A stretch of 5,768 bases of DNA, from the NCBI GenBank assembly GCA_003452185.1, contig DMJJ01000278.1, positions 1-5,768 of the forward strand, given 5' to 3'. Numbering within the stretch: the stretch's first letter is position 1; every line of letters starts with the position of its first letter. The notes under the pieces were generated by a model, which was not told where the DNA came from, ran no database searches, and saw nothing but the letters and a program-made list of their open reading frames with translations. Positions 1 through 5,764 of this stretch are shown here, piece after piece. The stretch is from Verrucomicrobiales bacterium. GTDB taxonomy: Bacteria > Verrucomicrobiota > Verrucomicrobiia > Limisphaerales > UBA11320. The position numbers and the translations under genes are program-made.

Positions 1-1922
1 GCCAGGACACCCTCGACCCGGCTCACCCGGCCACTTCTCCAACGCACCTCGAGGGCCATCGGCCCCCCGGCCCCTGAGGCGGCGAACACGCGCATCGAAT
101 CGTCCCCGGAGAGGTACCGCCCCCCGGCCTGCAGCTCCTGGCTTTGGATCGGGACCGCCCCCTGCCGCAGAGTGATCCGTGCGCCAATGCCCCGGGTGTT
201 GCCTCCGAGCCCGCGTAACCGGACCGCGACACGCGCCGCGGCGGCCTCGTTGCGGTAGATCCCCGCAGGCGCGTTGAGGTTGTTCACCACCACATCAAGG
301 TCCCCGTCGTTGTCCAGATCGGCGGCACACATCCCGTGCCCGACCCCCACCTGGTCAAAGTGCCAGGCAGCCGACATCGCGGCGAACCGCAGGTTCCCCA
401 GGTTGCGGAATGCCATCCGGGGCAACTCGAGTCGCGGACTCGCGCGCCGAAGCTCCAGTTCCTGCGACGGCGTCAACCCTCCTGCCCGTTTCATCCGCTC
501 AATCCGGGCGGCGGTGTCGAGATCCGTGTCATCGCGGGCATGCCCAGCGGTGACCAGCAGGTCCTCGTACCCATCCAGATCGACATCCAGAAACATCGGG
601 GTCCACGACCACCCCGTGGCATCGAGCCCCGCGTATTGCGAGATCTCGGCATAAGTCCCGTCGCCACGCGCCAGCTGCAGGGTATTCCTCGGAACCTGCG
701 GACGGCTGTCGATCCGCCCTCCCCCTGCCGGGTCAAACCAGGCTCCGTCCCCCCTTGTCAACCGGGTGACATGGTCGGGGCTCAGCATGTCGAGGACCAG
801 CAGGTCATCCCACCCATCCCGGTTGATGTCGGCGACATCCACCCCCATGGAAAAGCGGCTTGTACTCCGCAACGCAAGCCGAGGGGCCGCACGGAAGCCT
901 CCTTTGCCATCGTTGAGCCAGAACCGGTCGACCGAGTCGAAATCATTGCAGACGTAAAGATCCGGCGCCCCATCCTGGTTCAAGTCGCGCATCACAACGG
1001 AAAGGCCCCAGTCGTGTGGTGCCTCGGTCAACGGATGGCCCTCCTCGTCGAGAAACCTCCCTCCCAGGAACGGCACCGGCGTGAACCCGCCATGCCCGTC
1101 CCCACGGTAAACCGCATCCACCTCCCCCCGCTCCACAATGCGCCCCCCCGGGGCGATGACAAACCGGCCCTCGAGGTCCGGGTCGCTCACCGGTCGCCCG
1201 TTGACGAAAGCCACGGCGAGCCCTCCCCCCTCGATTTTCCGGAGCTTGAACCCCGTGTGTGGCATGTCGCGGAGGGTCGTCACCCGGTAGTTCGCGATGT
1301 AGAGGTCGAGGTTTCCATCCCCGTCGAGATCCCCCAGCGCCATCGACATCCCGGCCCGTCCCTCATTGAGGGTGGCTCCCGGGGTGAAGTGACCCCGGCC
1401 GTCGTTCAGGAAGATTCGCGTCCCATGGCCCACGGTGTTCACGAGGAGGTCGAGATCCCCGTCTCCGTCGAGATCTGCGAGGACCGCTCCGGTTGATTGC
1501 AGGTCGCGGCACGCGACGCCTGCCCGCTCGGTGATCTCCTCGAACCGCCAGCCTCCGAGGTTTCGGAACAGCGCGTTCGACCCGTCGATGGCACAGAAGT
1601 AGAGGTCGCACCACCCATCCCCGTCGATATCCCCGGCGGCGACCCCAGAGCCGTTCAGGAGGATCTGGTTGGTGACGGAGCGGTCGATCCCGAGGCGATT
1701 CGAGAACTCGATGCGGGTTCGGGAAGGGTCCAGGAGGGTGAACCCCGGTCCCCCCCCCGACATCGTCACCGGGAGTGGAGCGCTTCGGACACCCTCCACC
1801 GGGGCCGTCCAATCGAGGGAGCGGGCAACCGCGGGCAGGAGCACCAGGAGGAGGAGGGCAAGCCAGCGGGCGCGCCCCACCCCCGAGGGCTCGATCCACC
1901 CCCGAGGGGGGAAGGTTCTCAC
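1..1922 (-). CDS. Exported FG-GAP/VCBS repeat protein with ASPIC/UnbV domain (CRTAC1 family), C-terminus cut by window edge
   Basis: The reading frame stays open for 640 codons from a GTG at 1922 to the window edge, so the C-terminus is missing. The first 35 residues look like a signal peptide: basic residues R17 and R19, a Leu-rich core (about 21-29) and an AVA cleavage motif at 31-33. Seven calcium-loop motifs of the DxDxDG type follow, starting near residues 98, 150, 198, 313, 365, 446 and 535, each inside an FG-GAP/VCBS repeat expected to form blades of a beta-propeller. From about residue 563 the sequence matches an ASPIC/UnbV domain (RGIGA near 577, then VRWRSGRV). Family members are secreted or surface proteins of largely unknown ligand. 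The GTG start overlaps the cinA stop as GTGA and has a GGAGG four bases upstream inside cinA. A second GTG at 1880 (residue 15) would give a more compact signal peptide and is the main alternative. Family assignment is firm; the biological role is not known. Confidence 0.93.
   Translation of the reverse strand, partial: MRTFPPRGWIEPSGVGRARWLALLLLVLLPAVARSLDWTAPVEGVRSAPLPVTMSGGGPGFTLLDPSRTRIEFSNRLGIDRSVTNQILLNGSGVAAGDIDGDGWCDLYFCAIDGSNALFRNLGGWRFEEITERAGVACRDLQSTGAVLADLDGDGDLDLLVNTVGHGTRIFLNDGRGHFTPGATLNEGRAGMSMALGDLDGDGNLDLYIANYRVTTLRDMPHTGFKLRKIEGGGLAVAFVNGRPVSDPDLEGRFVIAPGGRIVERGEVDAVYRGDGHGGFTPVPFLGGRFLDEEGHPLTEAPHDWGLSVVMRDLNQDGAPDLYVCNDFDSVDRFWLNDGKGGFRAAPRLALRSTSRFSMGVDVADINRDGWDDLLVLDMLSPDHVTRLTRGDGAWFDPAGGGRIDSRPQVPRNTLQLARGDGTYAEISQYAGLDATGWSWTPMFLDVDLDGYEDLLVTAGHARDDTDLDTAARIERMKRAGGLTPSQELELRRASPRLELPRMAFRNLGNLRFAAMSAAWHFDQVGVGHGMCAADLDNDGDLDVVVNNLNAPAGIYRNEAAAARVAVRLRGLGGNTRGIGARITLRQGAVPIQSQELQAGGRYLSGDDSMRVFAASGAGGPMALEVRWRSGRVSRVEGVL
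1867..1878 (-). other. Basic region preceding the signal-peptide core of the FG-GAP protein
   Basis: On the minus strand this short stretch encodes the basic residues (R-A-R-W-type) directly before the hydrophobic Leu/Val core of the export signal. It lies downstream of both candidate GTG starts (1922 and 1880), so either start keeps the signal intact. The core continues to about 1824, with the likely A-V-A cleavage site at about 1832-1824. Confidence 0.6.
1877..1908. repeat. 13-bp direct repeat, 19-bp period
   Basis: CCACCCCCGAGGG occurs at 1877-1889 and again at 1896-1908. The 19-base period is not a multiple of three, so the two copies are read in different frames of the FG-GAP gene. They sit between its two candidate GTG starts, and each copy contains a GTG on the minus strand, of which only the one at 1880 is in frame. 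Confidence 0.7.
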
Positions 1923-3184
1923 CCTCCCTCCCCCACCAGTTCGCGCCGCAGGAGATTCAGGGACTGCTGGGAGGTGATGAACTTGAAGGTCTCCCGGTCG
2001 AACGGGTTGATCTGGCGCACCACACGCGTCCCCTCCGGCGCGGCAAGCCCGATGAAGACGGTTCCCACCGGCTTCTCGGGCGTCCCCCCCGTGGGGCCGG
2101 CGATCCCTGTGACCGAGATCGCATAGTCCACACCCAGCAGCCGGCGCGCCCCCTCCGCCATGGCCCGGGCCGTCGGTTCGCTGACCGCGCCATGCGCCCG
2201 GAGCGTATCCCCGGGAACATTCAGCAGCCGCTCCTTGATCTCGTTGTCGTAGGCCAGCACCCCGCCCCGAAAGACACGGGAAGCCCCGGGGACGTTCGTG
2301 ATCCGGTTGGCGATGAACCCGCCGGTGCACGACTCGGCAACCCCCACGGTGCGTCCCATCGATGAGAGCAATCGAAGGATCGTCCCCTCCAAGGTCTCGT
2401 CATCCACCCCGTAGAGATGCTTTTCCAAGAGCCCCCGGCAGACCTTCTCCGCCGCCGCCACCAGGGCGACACCCTCAGGGTGGCGGCTGACCAACCGGAC
2501 ATCCACCTCCCCGGTCCGGGCGCAGTACCCGAGCTCCATCCCCCCGTCCACCCAAGGCTTGAGGGGAGCGGCAATGCGCTCCTCGACCACCGACTCCCCA
2601 AGGCCGGTGGTCTTAAGGGTGCGGCAAACGAAGGGGGTTTCCCGTGGATACTCCTGCTCCACCAACGGAAGCACCTGCTGACGGAACATCGGATGCAGCT
2701 CCCGGGGGGGCCCAGGGAGCAAGATCAGCCACTGTGGGATCCTGGCGCCGGGCCGGGGATCGAGCCGGATGGCCAACCCCGGTGCGGTGCCGTGAGCGTT
2801 CGCAAGGACCACCGCCCCCTCGGGCACCATCGCCTGAACCCGGGTGGAGGGGGGCATCGGACGACTCCTGGATTGGAAAAACGACTCAATGTTCCGGAGC
2901 ACCGCCTCGTCCTCGCGTAACTTCCTGCCCAGTAACTGGGCGATGAGGTCCCGCGTCAAATCATCGCTGGTCGGCCCCAGCCCTCCGGTCGTGATCACCA
3001 GGTCAGCCCGCGAAAGCCCCTCGCGCACTGCACCTTGTATGACCGGCCCATCGTCCGAGATCCCCACCTGGCGGTCGACCGTGTAGCCGTGATCGGCCAT
3101 TTGCCGACAGATCCACTGCTGGTGGCTGTTCAGAACGCGTCCAAGCATGAGCTCGGAGCCTGTGTTGATGAGTTCGATTTTCAT
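1919..3184 (-). CDS. cinA: CinA family protein: MoaB/MogA-like domain plus C-terminal nicotinamide-nucleotide amidohydrolase domain
   Basis: This 421-residue protein has the two-domain CinA layout and usual family length. Residues 1-170 are a MoaB/MogA-like (MoCF) domain with the opening TGSELMLGRVLNS and the TTGGLGPTSDDLTRD loop (65-79); in characterised CinA proteins this domain hydrolyses ADP-ribose-type substrates. Residues about 265-415 are the CinA/PncC domain, which deamidates nicotinamide mononucleotide. It carries AESCTGG with the expected catalytic Ser285, GGVLAYDNEIK with Tyr312 and Lys317, GAVSEPTA (332-339) and VTGIAGPTGGT followed by KPVGTV (358-375). All key motifs look intact. 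The predicted role is cytosolic pyridine-nucleotide salvage; the competence role known in some Gram-positives is not implied. The ATG at 3184 is chosen because the family begins with MKIELINTG; upstream in-frame starts (3211, 3256) add an atypical Pro/Gly/His-rich extension. The upstream Shine-Dalgarno is weak. The stop overlaps the next gene by four bases. Confidence 0.96.
   Translation of the reverse strand: MKIELINTGSELMLGRVLNSHQQWICRQMADHGYTVDRQVGISDDGPVIQGAVREGLSRADLVITTGGLGPTSDDLTRDLIAQLLGRKLREDEAVLRNIESFFQSRSRPMPPSTRVQAMVPEGAVVLANAHGTAPGLAIRLDPRPGARIPQWLILLPGPPRELHPMFRQQVLPLVEQEYPRETPFVCRTLKTTGLGESVVEERIAAPLKPWVDGGMELGYCARTGEVDVRLVSRHPEGVALVAAAEKVCRGLLEKHLYGVDDETLEGTILRLLSSMGRTVGVAESCTGGFIANRITNVPGASRVFRGGVLAYDNEIKERLLNVPGDTLRAHGAVSEPTARAMAEGARRLLGVDYAISVTGIAGPTGGTPEKPVGTVFIGLAAPEGTRVVRQINPFDRETFKFITSQQSLNLLRRELVGEGG
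1926..1933 (-). promoter_or_regulatory. Ribosome binding site for the FG-GAP gene, inside the end of cinA
   Basis: Read on the minus strand, the last codons of cinA form a purine run, GGGGGAGGGAGG, directly before the GTG at 1922. A GGAGG core ends four bases before the GTG. This is the best Shine-Dalgarno match of the four genes and is the main reason for preferring the 1922 start over the 1880 GTG. The run also encodes the Gly/Glu-rich CinA C-terminus, so the match could partly be coincidence. Confidence 0.5.
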
Positions 3185-3320
3185 ACAGCACCCGTGGTTC
3201 CCGTGGGTCATGGGCGGGGGAGGCAGCCCGTCCGTAATTACCCGGCCCCCACTCACCGTGAAAAGGGGGATATTTTCAAGCTTGCGTTTTGGGGGGTTGA
3301 AACGGACATTTTGCCCCCTT
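3185..3320. promoter_or_regulatory. Divergent intergenic region between cinA and the TPR gene
   Basis: These 136 bases separate two divergently transcribed genes and must carry a promoter for each unless transcription enters from elsewhere. The section from about 3259 to 3312 is less GC-rich than its surroundings, and a short AT-rich patch TAATTA lies at 3235-3240. I could not find a -35/-10 pair that is convincing in either direction, and neither start codon has a good Shine-Dalgarno sequence. An AAGGGGG at 3263-3269 is matched by CCCCCTT at 3314-3320, abutting the TPR start codon; whether these pair is unknown. Confidence 0.5.
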
Positions 3321-4109
3321 ATGCAACCGGAAGTCAGTCAGTCGGAGAGCGCGCTGAGGCTCTGGGCCTGGGTTTTCGCCAATCAAAAGAAGCTGATCCA
3401 GGCGGTCGTTGGCGCCACGGTCCTCGGCTTGGTCGTCTACGCCTACCTGGATTACCAGGAAGGGAAGGAGATCAAGGCGAGCGAGGCCCTCTCCAACGTG
3501 ATGCCGGTTCGGCTCAAGGAAGCCCCCACCCCGGCGGAGCTGGCCAAGTCCTACCTCAAGGTCGCCGCCGACAACGTCGGTACCCGCGCTGCCACCCACG
3601 CGACCCTCCGGGCGGCCTCCGCGCTCTTCCAGGCCGGAAGCTATGCCGACGCCCAGGCCCAGTTTGAGAAGTTCCTTCGCGAAGATCCCGGCAGCCCGTT
3701 TGCCGCCCAGGCCGCTTTCGGCATCGCGGCGTGCATGGATGCCGCTGGAAAAGGATCCGAGGCCCTCGCGAAATATGAGGAAATCACCAAGCGGTATCCC
3801 TCCGAGAGCGTGGCCGACCAGGCCAAGCTGGCCACCGCCACCCTCTACGCCTCCCAGAACAAGCCCGACCAAGCCTACAAGCTCCTCGACGAGATGATCC
3901 AGACCGGTCGGGGCACCTTCATTCAGGAAGCTTTCCAGAAGCACGAGGAGCTGGCCCAGCAGTTCCCGTATCTCAGGACGAACAGCGCGGCGATGAAGCC
4001 CGCGACCCCGAGCCTCACCCCAACCCCGGCTCCCGCGCCTGCGGCGGCCGCACCGAAACCGGCCGCCCCCGCGCCGACCCCGGCGCCGGCGACCCCTGCG
4101 AAGCCGTAA
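3321..4109 (+). CDS. Single-pass membrane protein with TPR repeats and Pro/Ala-rich tail (YfgM-like architecture)
   Basis: The 262-residue product has a short N-terminal segment ending in NQKK (21-24), one hydrophobic helix (about 25-43), a linker, and about three TPR-like helical pairs at roughly 92-127, 128-163 and 164-194. TPR signatures include the Ala/Leu/Tyr pattern of ASALFQAGSYADAQAQFEKF and EALAKYEEITKRYP. Positive residues before the helix suggest N-in, C-out topology, placing the TPRs on the periplasmic side. Residues 226-262 are a low-complexity Pro/Ala/Thr tail. The architecture resembles YfgM/TPR_21 proteins; in E. coli YfgM associates with the Sec translocon and periplasmic chaperones, but transfer of that role here is only inference. 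The ATG at 3321 is chosen because an in-frame extension to 3147 would overlap cinA and carries no family-like sequence. No Shine-Dalgarno is visible before 3321, so a leaderless or otherwise unusual initiation is possible. Confidence 0.88.
   Translation: MQPEVSQSESALRLWAWVFANQKKLIQAVVGATVLGLVVYAYLDYQEGKEIKASEALSNVMPVRLKEAPTPAELAKSYLKVAADNVGTRAATHATLRAASALFQAGSYADAQAQFEKFLREDPGSPFAAQAAFGIAACMDAAGKGSEALAKYEEITKRYPSESVADQAKLATATLYASQNKPDQAYKLLDEMIQTGRGTFIQEAFQKHEELAQQFPYLRTNSAAMKPATPSLTPTPAPAPAAAAPKPAAPAPTPAPATPAKP
4001..4106 (+). repeat. Low-complexity Pro/Ala/Thr-coding tract
   Basis: This is the 3' end of the TPR gene, encoding a tail of short P-x-P, A-P and A-A-A units with two isolated lysines near the end. 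Its base composition is almost entirely G+C. Such tails often act as flexible spacers through the periplasm or cell wall; that is inference. The tract is prone to in-frame length change between strains. Confidence 0.7.
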
Positions 4110-4142
4110 GTCATCGCGGTCACCCTCGCCCGGGAATCGACC

Positions 4143-4158
4143 CCTGCCTTTTGGCAGG
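4143..4158 (+). terminator. Hairpin downstream of the TPR gene, possible weak terminator
   Basis: CCTGCC and GGCAGG form a perfect 6-bp stem around a TTTT loop, 33 bases after the TPR stop codon. GA/TC outside the stem could add two pairs across a CC bulge. No T-run follows the stem, so it is not a standard intrinsic terminator; it may instead help define the mRNA 3' end or assist Rho-dependent termination. Confidence 0.35.
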
Positions 4159-4333
4159 TCCGGAGCGTCGGGCGAACGGTGGGGGCAGACGGGGCGGCAC
4201 TCGGGGAGATGGCCACGGAATGGGCCCGAAGGTTTCCCCCAAACCATTGTGGTGCAACGGCGCTCCGTAGAGTGCGCCCGGATCCCATCGAACCCCTCCC
4301 CCCTCGACGCACGCCCCCCCCAGAAGCGGACGA

Positions 4334-4367
4334 CCGGAGGGGTCGCCCCTCGCCGGAAGCCGGCTTC
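4334..4367. repeat. Cluster of overlapping palindromes upstream of ugd
   Basis: Two structures overlap. CCGG-AGGGG (4334-4342) can pair with CCCCT-CCGG (4346-4350 and 4353-4356) around a TCG loop, leaving a two-base bulge. Directly after, GAAGCCGGCTTC (4356-4367) is a perfect 12-bp palindrome, and GCCGG/CCGGC (4352-4356 with 4360-4364) can also pair. The alternatives share bases 4352-4356 and therefore compete. No T-run follows. It may be a terminator-like block, a protein-binding palindrome, or chance in a very GC-rich spacer. Confidence 0.45.
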
Positions 4368-4404
4368 GGGTGCTCCTCCCTCAAGTCGAAGGTCAAAACT
4401 ACGA

Positions 4405-4436
4405 TCTAACGGCAGGACGCTTTTGTGTTCTAACGG
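4405..4436 (+). promoter_or_regulatory. TCTAACGG direct repeat in the probable ugd promoter region
   Basis: TCTAACGG occurs at 4405-4412 and 4429-4436, 24 bases apart and ending 9 bases before the ugd start codon. TCTAAC matches four of six bases of a TATAAT -10 box in both copies, but no good -35 element lies at 16-18 bases upstream of either. The repeat could be two overlapping promoters, a tandem operator, or chance. Confidence 0.25.
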
Positions 4437-4445
4437 TTTGGAACT

Positions 4446-5735
4446 ATGAAGATTTGCATCATTGGGACGGGCTATGTCGGGCTGGTGACAGGCACCTGCT
4501 TCGCGGAGATCGGGCACGATGTGACGTGCGTCGACAAGGATGCCGCCAAGGTGAAGCTCCTTCAGAACGGTGGAATGCCCATCTACGAGCCAGGGCTCCC
4601 GGAGTTGGTTCAGAAGAACGTTGCCGCCGGCCGACTCCGCTTCACCGCATCGACCCCCGACGGGGTCGAACCCGCGGAGGTTGTGTTCATCGCGGTGCCG
4701 ACCCCGCCGCAGCCCGACGGATCGGTCGACCTGAGTTTCATCGAGGGTGTGGCGCGGGAGATCGCCGCGTGCATGACCTCGTACAAGATCGTCGTCGACA
4801 AGAGCACCGTCCCGGTCCGGACCGGCGACAAGGTGGCCGAGACCATCAAGCGTTACTGCAAGGCGAAGGTGGAGTGCGACGTCGTCAGCAACCCGGAGTT
4901 CCTTCGGGAGGGGTTTGCCGTGGATGACTTTCTCAAGCCCGACCGCGTGGTGATCGGGGTGAAGTCGCAGCGGGCAGTCCCTGCCATGCGCGAGATCTAT
5001 GCACCGATCAACGCCCCGCTGATCGTCACCGACATCAACTCGGCGGAGCTGATCAAGCATGCCGCAAACTCCTTCCTCGCCCTCAAGATCTCCTACATCA
5101 ACGCGGTGTCGGTGATCTGCGAAGCCTCCGGAGCCAATGTCATCGAGGTGGCCAACGGCATGGGAATGGATGCCCGGATCGGGCGGCGCTTTCTCGACGC
5201 GGGCCTCGGCTACGGGGGAAGCTGCTTCCCGAAGGACCTGAGCGCCTTTATCAAGATCTCGGAGACCCTCGGATACGATTTCCGGCTGCTGAAGGAGGTT
5301 CAGCGGATCAACTCGGAGCAGATGGAGCGGTTTGCGAAGAAGATTCTAGAGACCCTCTGGGTGGCCAAGGACAAGACGCTGGGAGTCCTGGGGTTGGCAT
5401 TCAAGCAGAACACCGATGATGTGCGGCAGAGCCCGGCGATCGAGCTCTGCCAGCGGCTGCAGGCCGAGGGGGCGACCCTTCGGGTGTATGATCCGCAGGC
5501 CATGGACAAGGCCCGGGCCGTGCTGAAGAACGTCACCTACGTAAAGACCATGAACGAGATCGCGGAGGGATGTGACGCCCTTGTGATCGCGACCGAATGG
5601 CCCGAGTTCAAGAAGCTCGACCTGGAGAAGGTCCGCCGGGATCTGACGCACCCGATCCTGTTCGACGGCCGGAATCTCTTTGATCCTGCCGAGATGGAGC
5701 GGCTTGGCTTCATCTACAAGTCGATCGGGAGGTAG
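4446..5735 (+). CDS. ugd: UDP-glucose 6-dehydrogenase (UDP-glucose to UDP-glucuronate, NAD-dependent)
   Basis: The 429-residue protein is a complete member of the UDP-glucose/GDP-mannose dehydrogenase family and oxidises UDP-glucose to UDP-glucuronate in two NAD-dependent steps in the cytosol. The N-terminal Rossmann domain opens with GTGYVGLVTG (7-16), ends its second strand at Asp30, and carries AVPTPP (83-88) and DKSTVPVRTG (118-127). NPEFLREG (149-156) contains the conserved Glu151. The central domain has ELIKHAANSFLA with Lys204 and Asn208, and GYGGSCFPKD with catalytic Cys260 and Asp264. The C-terminal nucleotide-sugar domain has GLAFKQNTDDVRQSP (316-330). No key residue is missing. UDP-glucuronate typically feeds capsule, exopolysaccharide or lipopolysaccharide synthesis, or conversion to pentose and galacturonate sugars. 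The ATG at 4446 gives exactly the family N-terminus; its Shine-Dalgarno is weak. It stands alone on its strand here, so the polysaccharide pathway it serves cannot be read from this window. Confidence 0.97.
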   Translation: MKICIIGTGYVGLVTGTCFAEIGHDVTCVDKDAAKVKLLQNGGMPIYEPGLPELVQKNVAAGRLRFTASTPDGVEPAEVVFIAVPTPPQPDGSVDLSFIEGVAREIAACMTSYKIVVDKSTVPVRTGDKVAETIKRYCKAKVECDVVSNPEFLREGFAVDDFLKPDRVVIGVKSQRAVPAMREIYAPINAPLIVTDINSAELIKHAANSFLALKISYINAVSVICEASGANVIEVANGMGMDARIGRRFLDAGLGYGGSCFPKDLSAFIKISETLGYDFRLLKEVQRINSEQMERFAKKILETLWVAKDKTLGVLGLAFKQNTDDVRQSPAIELCQRLQAEGATLRVYDPQAMDKARAVLKNVTYVKTMNEIAEGCDALVIATEWPEFKKLDLEKVRRDLTHPILFDGRNLFDPAEMERLGFIYKSIGR

Positions 5736-5746
5736 CCCCTCGTAAC

Positions 5747-5764
5747 GCAGACAGCCTTGTCTGC
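5747..5764 (+). terminator. Perfect hairpin after ugd (possible terminator or dispersed palindromic repeat)
   Basis: GCAGACA (5747-5753) and TGTCTGC (5758-5764) form a 7-bp perfect stem around a GCCT loop, starting 12 bases after the ugd stop codon. Position fits a terminator, but the four visible bases after the stem (TGTA) do not form a T-run and the window ends there. The sequence also looks like one unit of a dispersed palindromic (REP-like) element; only the surrounding genome can tell. Confidence 0.45.

Larger units (their letters stand above)
4110..4445. other. 336-base intergenic region between the TPR gene and ugd
   Basis: No coding sequence here is convincing: the short open frames on both strands have no recognisable domain and are rich in Arg/Pro, as expected of GC-rich shadow frames. 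No tRNA-like T-loop or rRNA sequence was seen. The region holds a short hairpin near the TPR stop (4143-4158), a C8 run (4314-4321), a group of palindromes (4334-4367), and a lower-GC final 60 bases with a TCTAACGG direct repeat that most likely contains the ugd promoter. Confidence 0.6.

Noticed and set aside
336..1496. Plus-strand open frame of 386 codons
   Set aside because: It is antisense to the FG-GAP gene, and its Pro/His/Arg-rich product with repeated VDVG/VEIP-like pieces is the mirror of the calcium-loop codons on the minus strand.
1363..1899. Minus-strand open frame of 178 codons overlapping the FG-GAP gene
   Set aside because: It is in a different frame from the FG-GAP protein, is dominated by Arg, Pro and Gly, and has no domain; the overlapping frame explains the sequence with a signal peptide and calcium loops.
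3185..3256. Longer CinA start at 3256 (GTG) or 3211 (ATG)
   Set aside because: The extra 9-24 residues are unlike the family, no ribosome binding site precedes either codon, and the family consensus begins at the ATG at 3184.
3235..3264. TTTTCA / TAATTA as a minus-strand promoter for cinA
   Set aside because: The -35 part is a fair match with an 18-base spacer, but TAATTA agrees poorly with TATAAT position by position.
3147..3320. Longer start for the TPR protein at 3147
   Set aside because: It would overlap cinA by 38 bases on the opposite strand and adds a Pro/Gly/Phe-rich stretch with no family likeness.
3297..3325. TTGAAA at 3297-3302 as a -35 box for the TPR gene
   Set aside because: At normal spacing the -10 element would fall on the start codon itself (TATGCA at 3320-3325).
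4314..4321. C8 homopolymer in the intergenic region
   Set aside because: It lies more than 100 bases from the ugd start, outside any gene, and such runs are frequent in this composition.
4110..4445. Possible small RNA or tRNA in the intergenic gap
   Set aside because: No T-loop, anticodon-arm pattern or T-run-terminated hairpin could be found by eye.
3276..5060. Very long open frame of 594 codons on the minus strand
   Set aside because: It lies antisense to both the TPR gene and ugd, whose domains are unmistakable, and its translation is Arg/Gly/Asp/His-rich low-complexity sequence with no recognisable domain. Long antisense frames are expected in GC-rich DNA.
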